From a virus: DNA of 25,664 nucleotides. The notes beneath the pieces were generated by a model, which searched no databases, was not told the DNA's origin, and saw only the letters and a program-made list of their open reading frames with translations. The number at the start of each line of letters is the position of its first letter. The first letter of the stretch is position 1. Positions 6,996-15,404 of the stretch are shown here, one piece after another. The DNA lies in the IMG/VR virus record IMGVR_UViG_3300015171_000028, positions 1 through 25,664 of that record. The stretch is one strand, 5' to 3'. The position numbers were made by a program, and so were the translations under genes.

Positions 6996-7799
6996 CTACC
7001 ATTTAAACTGAGGGAATATGCCGCCGTTGCCGCCGATGATGCCCCCGAGATTGAACCCGCTCGTGCTCGAATTTGATGTCCCCGTCCCGCTCGCGGTGCC
7101 GCTGGATGTCTGCGTTCCGCCACCACCACCAAGCGCCTGCAAGATTTGCGCGTAGGTGAGCGCCGGGGTGTTGCCCGCCGCGAGAGCGGTCGTGCCTGCA
7201 CCTGTGGCCGTCGAGCCGAGACCGTTGATGAGATCGAGCGCGTTGATGCTCTGCGCGGTGCTGTTTGTGTTGTTGTTGCTGAGCTGTGCAGCGCCGGTGA
7301 GCTGGCGGTTCAGGCTGTCGGTGTAATTCTGGTAGCCGAGCTGTCCGGCTTCGTTTGCAACGGCAGAGTTGAATGCATTTGCATTCGCGCCGGAGCCGTA
7401 TCGTCCATCAGCGGCAAAGCTGCCGTCTGTGGCGGCTTGTGCGCCCCTGCTGAATTGGTCGAGCACGTTCTGAAAGTTCGGGTTGTTGCCCGACATAGAA
7501 CCATCGGCAAACGGCGTCAGATATTGGTTCGCCCCGTTTGCTGTTCCGCCCGGAGTACCAAACGCAAGTGCCTGGTTGAGCCCTGTGGTGGCTGCGCCCG
7601 ACGCTGCATTTGCGCCCACGCCCGTAAGGTTGAGCCCGGTTTGCGCGAGAGCCGCACCCTGCGGAGCGGTCTGCCCGGCGAGGTTCCCTGCGGTGCCCCA
7701 CGCCTGCTGAAGCTGCGGCAGGTTGTTTGGCGTCGCCGAAGCGTTGGCGCTTTGCGTCTGATTGCTAGACGTTTTGCCGGAAGTGCTGCTTTTGCTCAT
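6996..7799 (-). CDS. Internal virion / DNA ejection protein candidate (first)
   Basis: The start is ATG 7799, overlapping the stop of the GNAT-like gene (ATGA) and preceded by AAGGATT. A further upstream reading would overlap that gene by about 50 bases and is unlikely. The 267-residue protein is low in charge and rich in Gly, Ala, Ser, Thr, Asn and Gln. The N-terminus is a Ser/Thr/Asn-rich disordered tract. The central block has ADGRYGSGANANAFNSAVAN and a helical segment near Y-D-S-L-N-R-Q. The C-terminus is a Gly/Ser/Thr tract ending GGIFPQFKW. Similar proteins are common between tail and ejection genes in podophages. The exact role is inferred. Confidence 0.65.
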   Translation of the reverse strand: MSKSSTSGKTSSNQTQSANASATPNNLPQLQQAWGTAGNLAGQTAPQGAALAQTGLNLTGVGANAASGAATTGLNQALAFGTPGGTANGANQYLTPFADGSMSGNNPNFQNVLDQFSRGAQAATDGSFAADGRYGSGANANAFNSAVANEAGQLGYQNYTDSLNRQLTGAAQLSNNNTNSTAQSINALDLINGLGSTATGAGTTALAAGNTPALTYAQILQALGGGGGTQTSSGTASGTGTSNSSTSGFNLGGIIGGNGGIFPQFKW

Positions 7800-8206
7800 A
7801 CCATTAAATCCTTGAAAAGCGTCACGCCGGTTTCGCGCATCCCGCAAGCTCGCGCCCAGCCGCGCCGAAAGGCGCCTTCAATCCCAGTCGCCCCGCTTTT
7901 GAGGGCGTAGTCTTCGACTGTGCTTTGGAACTCTTTAAGCCACCGCCCCATATGCTTGCCCGCGATGTATGGCACGTGGCACACGATGCGGCGGGGATAC
8001 TCTACCAATCTGGTAGTCATTACCGCATCTACAGCGAGACGCTGCTCGTCCCACGCTATCCAAAGAAGGTGCTCGCCATCCGTTATGAGGTCGAGAATAT
8101 CGTCCGGCTCGTAGCAGCCATTCGTGTGGATCGTGACCTTCTCGAAGAAGGGCCGAAGATCGGCCCACTTCTCTTTGGCCATGTATGCGGGAACTTGGAC
8201 GATCAA
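7796..8206 (-). CDS. GNAT-like virion-associated protein
   Basis: A 136-residue protein with the fold pattern of GCN5-type acetyltransferases. Strand-rich LLWIAWDEQRLAVDAVMTTR (about 48-67) leads into RRIVCHVPYIAGKHMGRWL (72-90), where the Gly/Arg-rich turn corresponds to the acetyl-CoA loop. A helix and a final strand follow, with GWARACGM. Such short GNAT-like proteins recur between tail and ejection genes of podophages, with no proven substrate. The open frame begins with TTG at 8206, overlapping the collar stop (TTGA). An internal ATG at 8182 would shorten it by eight residues and has no better ribosome site. Acetylation activity is unproven. Confidence 0.65.
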   Translation of the reverse strand: MIVQVPAYMAKEKWADLRPFFEKVTIHTNGCYEPDDILDLITDGEHLLWIAWDEQRLAVDAVMTTRLVEYPRRIVCHVPYIAGKHMGRWLKEFQSTVEDYALKSGATGIEGAFRRGWARACGMRETGVTLFKDLMV

Positions 8207-8952
8207 GTTTTGATGACGTAATTCAGCGGCGCGAAGGGTTGCATGTTGTTATGCAAACCGCCGCCGCCGGACGTATTGCCCGCAACCGTGTGGTTGTGCT
8301 GCGGCAGCGCGTCGATCGTGATGCCTGTGGTGCTCGTGGTGGTAGACAGAGTTGACGCGTTATGCGCGGCGAGCAATTCGTCCGCGCCGGTAGCGAACCC
8401 GGCAGTATTGGCGTGGTTCACCCCTGCCACACGATCGGCGTAGGTATGGGAGTGCGCCGGGTCGACGAGCGTGTGGGTGTAAGACCCGTCTTCCGTCGTG
8501 ATAATGTTGACAGCCAGGGCGGGCACTTCCGCGACCAGCAGCGTATGGTTTTCCTCGCCGCCTAGGCCCGCAAGAGCGCGCGCAGTAAGTCCGGCGCCCG
8601 CCGCAGTGCCCGCACCAACTACCGTGCGGCTGCGTAGGTCAGGGAGGTTGAAGGTGGTCGATCCGTCGCCCGAGCCCCATGTCGAGCCAAGCACGCCCCA
8701 CAGTGCCGCATAGGTCGTTCGGCTGACCGCAGACCCGTCGCAGTATAGAAATCCCGCAGGCGTAGCTGCGGCTGCGATGGCGACCACACTCCCCGTTGGG
8801 AGAAGCTGGCCGCCAGAAAGCGCGGACGCAATGTCAGCCATCATTTGACGGATGGCGTCATTGATGTTTGAGGCGTTGCAGTTCTCGCCGATGTTGATGC
8901 CCGAGATAGCCGTGTTTGCTCCGGGGGTCGTGCTATACGCAGAAATGCCCAT
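8203..8952 (-). CDS. Phage tail collar domain protein
   Basis: A 249-residue protein with the tail-collar domain at its centre: P65-AGFLYCDG (to 73), SRTTYAALWGVLGSTWG (77-93) and FNLPDLRSR (101-109). The second half is Thr/His/Asn-rich with a PQHNHTV motif and a Gly/Asn-rich end (SGGGGLHNNMQPFAPLNYVI). That pattern is common at the tips of short fibres that bind receptors or trimerise around metal. Residues 1-45 form a leader (NINDAIRQMMADIASAL) typical of attachment to a tail. It probably forms a short fibre or receptor-binding tip, next to the beta-helix spike gene. Start ATG 8952 has a TAAGGA ribosome site. Confidence 0.85.
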   Translation of the reverse strand: MGISAYSTTPGANTAISGINIGENCNASNINDAIRQMMADIASALSGGQLLPTGSVVAIAAAATPAGFLYCDGSAVSRTTYAALWGVLGSTWGSGDGSTTFNLPDLRSRTVVGAGTAAGAGLTARALAGLGGEENHTLLVAEVPALAVNIITTEDGSYTHTLVDPAHSHTYADRVAGVNHANTAGFATGADELLAAHNASTLSTTTSTTGITIDALPQHNHTVAGNTSGGGGLHNNMQPFAPLNYVIKT

Positions 8953-8961
8953 TTTATTTCC

Positions 8962-10509
8962 TTACGGCCATGTTGCGGGTTGCGTAATGGGGGAGAACAC
9001 AATCGGGTTTCCGGCCGCCGCACTGGGCGCGTTCCAGGCCCCGGAAATGGCGCCGATCTGCCCCGCGAACTGCCATATTTTGTTGGCGTTAGCAGTCGTC
9101 CCGGTGTCGAAGATCGCGAAAGTCCCAAACACGCTGTTGTAAAGTTCGTACCCAACGCCGCGAATATCAAACGTGAATGGGTAGTTAGCGGCTGCGGTGG
9201 TAGACTTCAGGCTGAACAGCCGGCCGTAGGGGATAGCCGTGCCATTGATGTTGTAGAAACTATCTAGCGTGATCCCGTTACCCAGCGGTGGCGCGGGCAC
9301 ATCGCTAAACGTGACATGGAACATCGCGGCTCGCGCCGCCGCTCCGCTATATACGAGGTTGGTCTTCAGCCCTTCTACGCGGACGCTAGTCAGTAGGTTG
9401 TCGAGCACGAAGCACCAGTCGGCGTTCGTAGTACCTTCTGTAAAGGGGTCGACAATCGCGGTGTTTCGCGCGAGTTGGAATATGCCTAGCGTACTCGTCG
9501 CTACGTCGCCGAGACCGAAATAGGGCGCCTCCATTACTATGTCCGTGCCCGCTAGCACGAAGGGCGTAACAGTTGCTCCGTCTTGCTGCTTGAACCGGCA
9601 ATTCACAAAGACGCACTCGTCTTGGTTGTTGCCGATGTAGAGTGGCGCGGGCGCGGTGATTTGCAGGCCCGTCCAGGTTCGCCCCGTGAACATCCCGCTC
9701 TCGAACGTGCTGGAGGTCGCGTGCATGGCGTAAGTGGCAAGCGATGCACTTCTAATCGTTAGCCCTGAAGACGCCCCGATAGAACCCCCGCCGCCGCCGC
9801 CTGCGCTCGAACTGCCGAACGCGGTGACAGTGCCGGACGTACCCAGTGCAGTAAGGTCAATTCCGAAATTGTTGAGGTATCGCCCGGTAGTGCCGGGGTT
9901 GAAGTCTAAGACGTATGTGCCCGAGAACCCGGCTAGGGCTTTGATGGTGGAGGCGTCGCCGTTCGCGCCAGAGAGGGAGGCTACAAACGGGATGGGCGAG
10001 GACACCCCTAATATGCCAATCGGAATGGACACGCATCCCGCGCCGGTTCCGGGCGCTTGCGTATCTGCGCACGCCATCGCAGCCTTTAGGGGGGCTGTGT
10101 CGTCAGCAACGCCGTTTGCGACGGCGCCGAACCACATGACGTTTACGATGCCTTTAGCGATAGAGACGACGCCCGCGCCAGTCGCAACAAAGAGCTGCTC
10201 GTCGCCGGCGAGAACGCTTCCGTTGATCGTAAGGTTGAACGCCCCGAGGGTGATCTTGCCCCCGGAGAAAATAACCTCTTTGGAGGCGAGGGTTGTGTTG
10301 GCTGTGAGCGTGAAGTCTTGGTTGATTACCAGGATACCGTTTACGGCCGAAACGTTCAGGTCAGCGACCGGCAACGAATTATATTGCGAAAGATAGCCGC
10401 GCCCTTTGACGACGTGGTCTAGCATCTGCGAAGTAGAGTTCGAGGCTTCCGCCAGCACTCTCCGGTGGATGCGGTCATCCGTACTATCTAGGGGAACCCG
10501 CGTCGTCAT
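8962..10509 (-). CDS. Beta-helix tail spike/fibre protein
   Basis: A 515-residue protein with a short helical N-terminal anchor (about 1-40). A strand-rich region follows, then WFGAVANGVADDTAPL (126-141), the entry sequence of pectate-lyase-type right-handed beta-helix domains in phage spikes. A repetitive strand body continues to about residue 430. A Gly6 run lies near residue 240, and a smaller C-terminal domain closes the protein. It is expected to bind, and perhaps cleave, host surface polysaccharide as a trimer. The active-site residues cannot be assigned by eye. Its ATG overlaps the hub stop codon (ATGA). Confidence 0.8.
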   Translation of the reverse strand: MTTRVPLDSTDDRIHRRVLAEASNSTSQMLDHVVKGRGYLSQYNSLPVADLNVSAVNGILVINQDFTLTANTTLASKEVIFSGGKITLGAFNLTINGSVLAGDEQLFVATGAGVVSIAKGIVNVMWFGAVANGVADDTAPLKAAMACADTQAPGTGAGCVSIPIGILGVSSPIPFVASLSGANGDASTIKALAGFSGTYVLDFNPGTTGRYLNNFGIDLTALGTSGTVTAFGSSSAGGGGGGSIGASSGLTIRSASLATYAMHATSSTFESGMFTGRTWTGLQITAPAPLYIGNNQDECVFVNCRFKQQDGATVTPFVLAGTDIVMEAPYFGLGDVATSTLGIFQLARNTAIVDPFTEGTTNADWCFVLDNLLTSVRVEGLKTNLVYSGAAARAAMFHVTFSDVPAPPLGNGITLDSFYNINGTAIPYGRLFSLKSTTAAANYPFTFDIRGVGYELYNSVFGTFAIFDTGTTANANKIWQFAGQIGAISGAWNAPSAAAGNPIVFSPITQPATWP

Positions 10510-12038
10510 CTATTTCCGCCGGGCGAGAAGGAAACTTCTGCGCCCTGGATGTGTGTAACGGTGTTGCCCGCTGGAGCTGTCAACCGGATACGCTGAAAGC
10601 GGCCTTCGCTGCGTTGCGGGGCGATACCGTCGATATTGGTGGAAGTCGGTGCGGTGAAGGTAATGGGGTCGCCAAGTCCCTGCCGCGAGGCTACGGAGGC
10701 TTGCGTCTGCGCGGCGGAGCCTAGGCCCTCGACAATAGGGCGCACCGCGTTGATCCGCGAGCGCCCTGGGGAGAGTTGAACTTCCGTCGTATCGACGGAA
10801 AAGGCCATATTCGGGCCGGTAAAGCCGCCAGCGGTGAAAGTACTGTCGAAGCCCCCTAGAACAAGTAACCCGCCAGCTAGAACTGGGCTGTCAAGGCTAA
10901 AAGGGAGGGTGTCAATATTATACCCTAAAGCGTCGATCCCATCAAGAGTAGTTCCGAAAGATCGCGTGAGGAACAAGGTGCTGCCGGTGAACCCGGTAAT
11001 GAGAGAAAAGCGCCTAACTATGGGATTGTAGACTAGGATGCGGTTGTGGACGCCGTTGCTGTTGCCGGTGCCTGCATATGTCCAAAAGCACATGCCGGTA
11101 ATCGGGTCAGCAATACCGGTGACCCCCGCGAGGTAGTTGGGGTCGCAGTCCAAGAAAAAGGCAGTATTCACCTTCCCCACGCCAATCGGGATGGCGACAG
11201 TGCCGTCAAACGCATACCAGCCATCGTAACTGAGGAAGTAGCAAATTTGGCCGGCTTGGATGACGGATGCAGGAGCGAGGACGCCCCGTAGTTTTTCCAC
11301 CGGCTGAATGGCGAAAATCTTATTGTCGCCCGTGAATAGCATCCGAAAGACGGCCTGCTCGAAGAACAGCGCAGCCGCGCAAGACGAGAGATCGGGCGCG
11401 ATAGCTTTGAGGCGCCCGTGGGGGCCTTTGACCTCCTGCCAGTCGCTCGAAGCGGCGATAGCCGCGCTGGAGCCAATGAGCGGCCAACTCGTGTAGTCGC
11501 CGAGTGCTGACCAGCGAACACCCTGCGGTTGGATGCCAACCGTAACGTCGTTTATGTCGCCGCACAGAAGAAAGCCGGGTTGAATGGCAGCGATGACCGC
11601 CGCGGTTGGCGCGTTGCCACCTACATTTGCAAAGTTTGATGCTGATGCGGTTTGAACCCGCTGTAGGGGGTCGACACCGTTGGAGGCGTAGACGTACCCG
11701 CTGCCTTCGGTAAAGCTCCATCGGCCGCCTATGGGGGTGGTGTACGCCATGCTGGAGCTATCTACGAAGTTCGGCTTCGTGGCGTTCGTCGCCCGATATA
11801 GCTTCGTGCGGGTACCGGCGTAGAGCCCCGGATTGCCTGATGCGTCGTGCGAGGAGAAAGCCCCGATCGGGGCCGAGTTCAGCGGCGCCGTAGCGACTTG
11901 CTCAAACGACGGTATGGGGCTGTACGTCGTCTGCGTCCGCGGAAGCACGTTCTGGATACTGTTGCTGCCCGGGTTGCCGAAGTCGGCTTGGTCCGGCAGA
12001 TAGTCCCCGAGCGGAATGGTGCGCCTGTTGAAGCTCAT
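10506..12038 (-). CDS. Tail hub / DNA-stabilisation-type protein
   Basis: A 510-residue beta-rich protein beginning MSFNRRTIPLGDYLPDQADF, with the early N(x)IQNVLPRTQTTYSPIPSFE pattern. Similar N-termini are common in the large tail protein that caps the connector of many podophages. Repeated strand units (for example GPHGRLKAIAPDLSSC, GQICYFLSYDGWYAFDG, NRILVYNPIVRRFSLITG) look like blades of a beta-propeller. This resembles the P22 gp10 type of packaged-DNA stabilisation/hub protein in architecture, though I would not claim direct orthology. It lies between the two spike genes. Coupled to both neighbours by ATGA overlaps. Confidence 0.65.
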   Translation of the reverse strand: MSFNRRTIPLGDYLPDQADFGNPGSNSIQNVLPRTQTTYSPIPSFEQVATAPLNSAPIGAFSSHDASGNPGLYAGTRTKLYRATNATKPNFVDSSSMAYTTPIGGRWSFTEGSGYVYASNGVDPLQRVQTASASNFANVGGNAPTAAVIAAIQPGFLLCGDINDVTVGIQPQGVRWSALGDYTSWPLIGSSAAIAASSDWQEVKGPHGRLKAIAPDLSSCAAALFFEQAVFRMLFTGDNKIFAIQPVEKLRGVLAPASVIQAGQICYFLSYDGWYAFDGTVAIPIGVGKVNTAFFLDCDPNYLAGVTGIADPITGMCFWTYAGTGNSNGVHNRILVYNPIVRRFSLITGFTGSTLFLTRSFGTTLDGIDALGYNIDTLPFSLDSPVLAGGLLVLGGFDSTFTAGGFTGPNMAFSVDTTEVQLSPGRSRINAVRPIVEGLGSAAQTQASVASRQGLGDPITFTAPTSTNIDGIAPQRSEGRFQRIRLTAPAGNTVTHIQGAEVSFSPGGNR

Positions 12039-12439
12039 GCCTTAGGCCAAATTTTAGTCCAAATGGTCGTCGGACGAGCCCCAACTGCAACTAAAACGAT
12101 GCTGTCCCCGAGTTCGGAGACCGCGCCGCTGACGACCGTAGCGCTGACGAGGAAGCCTATAATGGTGTCACCCGGGAGGCCGCTGTCGGCTGCCGCCGCG
12201 ATGCTATCGCCTAGCTCTACGAGCGCCCCGGAAATCGCGAGTGGGATTACTAGAGACCCGGCAACGCCATCGCCAAGTTCGAGTAGGGCGCCTGTAATCG
12301 CTCCAGCTAAAAGGAGCAGCCCAGAGACGCCGTCGCTTGTTTCCACAAGCGCGCCGGAGATCGTAGCGCCGCCCCCGCCGCCTGTAGAAGGGGTGTCGCC
12401 GAACGGGGCTTCGCCAAAGGCATCGAAACCGAAGGACAT
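12035..12439 (-). CDS. Repeat-containing small tail protein
   Basis: A 134-residue protein with an N-terminal FGFDAFGEAPFGD segment seen at the start of other phage tail proteins, then a Gly5 linker. Four degenerate copies of (I/V)(S/T)GAxxExxDxx(V/I) follow at about residues 27, 48, 69 and 103. The first three have a strict 21-residue period. Each copy is predicted as a pair of hydrophobic strands with an acidic turn, so the whole may fold as a small beta-solenoid or fibrous connector. A C-terminal TTIWTKIWPKA tail may be the docking end. A clear GGAGG site precedes ATG 12439. Function is inferred to be structural. Confidence 0.65.
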   Translation of the reverse strand: MSFGFDAFGEAPFGDTPSTGGGGGATISGALVETSDGVSGLLLLAGAITGALLELGDGVAGSLVIPLAISGALVELGDSIAAAADSGLPGDTIIGFLVSATVVSGAVSELGDSIVLVAVGARPTTIWTKIWPKA

Positions 12440-12443
12440 TTAA

Positions 12444-13544
12444 CTACCTCCGGTACCTATAGCCCCAGCAGTATAGATCGGCTGTGGTCGATCCGCCGAT
12501 CTTGTAGTATAACGCCGCTGTCGTAGCGGCGTTGACTGGTTGCCACCAACTCAACTGCATCGAGCCTGTGGCCGCGGAGTTGATTAGCGCCGAGTACCCG
12601 ACGCCATCTACGCTTATAATAACCGCCCCCGCTCCCGCCGTGATGTTGCAAGAGACGTTAACGAACAGTTCTAGCACCGTACCGTTATTGGGTGCCACGC
12701 CGCTTGCATCAACGGCCGTAAACGTCCCGGCCGCACCGGCAGTCAGTAGTTTGAATGGCGCCGCGGCGGAAGTGTCTGCGAGATATATAACTTCACATAG
12801 CCCTCCCCCCAGCTCGCGATGCAGAAACGGCCGGATATGTGAACTGGCGTCCGTAAGGATTGTACCTAGCCAACGCCGAGAGGTGTCGCCCGTCTTGCTG
12901 CGCGCGTTACCGGCGGGCACCGCAAAGGCTACGGGGGGGTTCGTACTTCCTGCTGCACCACCGGAGACCGCCTCCAGCGTAAGAGCGCCAGAGCTTACGA
13001 ACGCAAACACGTTGTAATATGTGCTGGCAGCTAGAGTAGGGGTGATCGTCGCCAGTGCAGCTACAGACAATGGCGCGCCATTCATCCCCTCTATCCACGC
13101 GCACCCGGCAGAGGCCGCAAGTGTGACGTTAGAGGGCGCCGACATTTCCAGCCCGTACATTTCTCTGCGGTTCAAGTTGAACGAACTGGTACCCTGAACA
13201 GCGTCCCACGAGCAGATGATTGTCGGGTTCGCGCTCGCTCCAGAGAAATCGATCCGAACCTGCGTACCGCTAGAGTTGCTGATTGTTGCAGCGGCGCGCG
13301 TCAAGGTGTGCGCTGTGGTGTCGATAGTGCCGATACCACACTCGAAGAGGTTATCGACGAACGCGCAGTATGGCACTGTATCGTTTGTCGCAATCGCAAC
13401 GCCCGTCGTCGGGTCATGGATCGCTTCTGGGTTGATATATCCCCCGGTCGGGGCCGCGCCGTTCATCCCGGCGAACACAGCCGTAGCGTTGGGCTTGGTG
13501 CTCGTTACGAGCCTGCATCGATTATCGAATAGCATTTTGACCAT
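12444..13544 (-). CDS. Virion structural (tail) protein
   Basis: A 366-residue Ala/Thr/Ser-rich, strand-rich protein. The N-terminal part (about 55-100) carries VPYCAFVDNLFECGIGTI followed by HTLTRA and IDFSGA. This is a block I know from phage tail and fibre proteins, where it forms a small beta domain. The centre and end show further beta-sandwich-like stretches, finishing with YYKIGGSTTADLYCWGYRYR. No enzymatic motif is recognised. It lies between the first spike and the repeat protein, so it may be a fibre, a spike adaptor or a carbohydrate-binding tail part. Start ATG 13544 has AAGGGG five bases upstream. Confidence 0.65.
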   Translation of the reverse strand: MVKMLFDNRCRLVTSTKPNATAVFAGMNGAAPTGGYINPEAIHDPTTGVAIATNDTVPYCAFVDNLFECGIGTIDTTAHTLTRAAATISNSSGTQVRIDFSGASANPTIICSWDAVQGTSSFNLNRREMYGLEMSAPSNVTLAASAGCAWIEGMNGAPLSVAALATITPTLAASTYYNVFAFVSSGALTLEAVSGGAAGSTNPPVAFAVPAGNARSKTGDTSRRWLGTILTDASSHIRPFLHRELGGGLCEVIYLADTSAAAPFKLLTAGAAGTFTAVDASGVAPNNGTVLELFVNVSCNITAGAGAVIISVDGVGYSALINSAATGSMQLSWWQPVNAATTAALYYKIGGSTTADLYCWGYRYRR

Positions 13545-13553
13545 TTGTGCCCC

Positions 13554-15284
13554 TTAATCCGCGTATCCGTTGGCGTTCGTGATCGTGAGCGTGCCGCCCA
13601 CGAAGGAGTTAACCGAATACATCCCGGTCGTTTGTGTGTTCTTGATTGTGAAAGAGCCGCCCGTTAGTGGGCGCCCGGCCCCCGCGTTGCGCAAATACCC
13701 CGTGAGCCGCACATTGCTGAGGCTACCCGCGTTGTGGTTCACAACACTGAGAGCGGTGTCATAGTCGACTTCAAGTTCAACCCCGCCGGTGATGTTGGCC
13801 CCGGTGGCTGTCTTGACTACGGGGCTGTCCACAGCAGAGAAACCGGACCCGACTTGGCGAAGGAACTTACCCTTGATTTTACCGACGTTCCCGGCGACGA
13901 GCATAATCGGCTGCGCGTTATTTGTCGCTCCGGTTGGGAGCCATATCTTGCCGTCGAAATGGATATTGTCCAATCCGCCGCCGGACTGGTTGCCGACATA
14001 GATGTAAGGGGTATTCTGTGGGTACGCGACAAAGTCGCGGATCGTTATGTTGTCGAACTGCCCGTCTATGTTGAAAAACCCGATTTGATCTGGTCCGCCA
14101 GCGGGGGCGGAAAAATCGACCTTAATATCCTCAAAGAGAAAGTTGCCGAAGTTGCCGGCACCGTTAATGCTCGTGCTTGTCTGGAACTGCGTAAGAACAA
14201 TGCCCTGATATGAAGTGGCCCCGTACAACCGACGAACAGTTACGTTGTCTATGCGGCTTACCGTCGAGAGAAAACGAATTGCGCCGGCGTTGAGCACGTT
14301 CTCTGCCCCGCGCGTCAGTTCGTGCCCGTCTACAAGAGTGCCCCCCGTCAGCGCGCCGTTACACGGCCAGTTTGTTCCTAGTGCGAAGCCCGCGCCGAAG
14401 AACGAGAGAACAGAGGCCGCGCTGCCGTCGTTAGCGTTAAAGGCGATGTTATCATCTGCGCCGCAATGCGTCTTAATATTCTCGAAAATTATTCGGTCGC
14501 ACGGCCCTTCGGCCTGCGCGCAGCCGATACCTGGGCCGGCGGTGGGGCTTTGGTCCATGTTGCAATTACGCACTACAAAGTTGCGGCAATTTGCGTAGTG
14601 GATGAGGAATACCTGTGAAGAAAATAGGTCGGCGTCTTCGATGAGGACGTTATCCACGCCGTAGCATTTTATGCCGCAATGCGCGCCGTTCGTGTTGTCG
14701 AATATATTGGCCGCGCCGGTGCCTTGTTGTTGGCGGTTGCAGTTCCAAGTCCCGCCTTGAAGGTGGAAGTTCTTGTTCGCAAAAAAGGACGGATCGACAA
14801 CGCGGTAAAGTTGGTTCCCTACATGCGCGGGGTCGAGCTTTCCGAAGCTGTTCTGGCGGCTCGTGGATGCATCGTTTCCAAGACACCCCGCGTTGCGCCA
14901 CATATCGCAGTTCGCGTTGGCGCGGAGGATAAGGCCGCAATCTTTATTGGGCGCAATGATGTTGATGTTCGACGGGAACAGGAGCGCCGCGCTGATGCTC
15001 CATGCGTCGTCCCACAGAAGAGTGCAGCCTGCAGCAGCGGTGACGGCGGTTTGGAGCTGCGTTGTGTAGTCTGTTCCGCTCGGGGCGGTACTGCCATATG
15101 CGATAAGCCCCCGAGCGTCGCCCACCACACCGCCCATAAGCGCGGAGAGGGCCAGAAACTTAGGGCCGCGCGTGTACTTCGCGATGGTGTCTATCGACAC
15201 CCACTTATTAGCGCTGTGGGGCAGCTTCTCCGTGCCCACAGGCGCGGTGTCTTGGCCACCGGCGGCGCTTCCAATAGCGGTCAT
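13554..15284 (-). CDS. Beta-helix tailspike protein, possible depolymerase
   Basis: A 576-residue protein. The N-terminus has DTAPVGTEKLPHSANKWVSI (about 12-31), similar to short virion-anchoring segments of many phage tail proteins. The body is a long right-handed parallel beta-helix of pectate-lyase/GH28 type. It has repeated N-rich turns such as FVVRNCNMDQSP, RIIFENIKTHCGADDNIAF (Asp pair typical of this fold), RIDNVTVRRLYG and FLFEDIKVDF. The CGADDN stretch near residue 275 is a plausible active-site turn. It probably binds and perhaps degrades capsular or O-antigen polysaccharide. Start ATG 15284 follows the preceding stop by three bases. Confidence 0.8.
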   Translation of the reverse strand: MTAIGSAAGGQDTAPVGTEKLPHSANKWVSIDTIAKYTRGPKFLALSALMGGVVGDARGLIAYGSTAPSGTDYTTQLQTAVTAAAGCTLLWDDAWSISAALLFPSNINIIAPNKDCGLILRANANCDMWRNAGCLGNDASTSRQNSFGKLDPAHVGNQLYRVVDPSFFANKNFHLQGGTWNCNRQQQGTGAANIFDNTNGAHCGIKCYGVDNVLIEDADLFSSQVFLIHYANCRNFVVRNCNMDQSPTAGPGIGCAQAEGPCDRIIFENIKTHCGADDNIAFNANDGSAASVLSFFGAGFALGTNWPCNGALTGGTLVDGHELTRGAENVLNAGAIRFLSTVSRIDNVTVRRLYGATSYQGIVLTQFQTSTSINGAGNFGNFLFEDIKVDFSAPAGGPDQIGFFNIDGQFDNITIRDFVAYPQNTPYIYVGNQSGGGLDNIHFDGKIWLPTGATNNAQPIMLVAGNVGKIKGKFLRQVGSGFSAVDSPVVKTATGANITGGVELEVDYDTALSVVNHNAGSLSNVRLTGYLRNAGAGRPLTGGSFTIKNTQTTGMYSVNSFVGGTLTITNANGYAD

Positions 15285-15287
15285 GCT

Positions 15288-15404
15288 TTAATCCCAAGTA
15301 ATCGGAGAGCCGTCGTCCCACGTAATCGTGCTGCCATCGTCCCAAGTAATTGGGTCGTTGCTCGGCGTCGGGATGATGACGACGTAAAAGAAATCGCCCG
15401 GCAT
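15288..15404 (-). CDS. 38-residue ITWD-repeat peptide
   Basis: ATG 15404 shares a base with the upstream TAA (TAATG), and the frame closes at 15288. The peptide has an N-terminal strand-like half (MPGDFFYVVIIPTPSND). It then has three copies of ITWD with an 8-residue period (residues 19-22, 27-30, 35-38) joined by DGS. Short TWDDG-type repeats turn up in other phage tail proteins, usually without known role. Coupling on both sides and a clear repeat at protein level support translation. It could be a small linker or assembly factor for the adjacent spike. Confidence 0.6.
   Translation of the reverse strand: MPGDFFYVVIIPTPSNDPITWDDGSTITWDDGSPITWD
15292..15352. repeat. 24-base tandem repeat in the ITWD gene
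   Basis: Three units start at 15292, 15316 and 15340, each opening with TCCCAAGTAAT or TCCCACGTAAT on the plus strand. The period of 24 bases preserves the reading frame, so copies add eight residues each. The last unit is partial. Such repeats change in number by slippage. Confidence 0.75.

Noticed and set aside
5699-7006. A 435-codon open frame on the plus strand opposite the second ejection gene.
   Set aside because: It is Arg/Leu/Gly-rich and lies wholly opposite a gene with good ribosome site and composition. Long antisense frames are expected in GC-rich DNA.
8203-8952. A diversity-generating retroelement target in the collar protein.
   Set aside because: No reverse transcriptase gene, template repeat or near-identical duplicate of the gene end is visible in the window.
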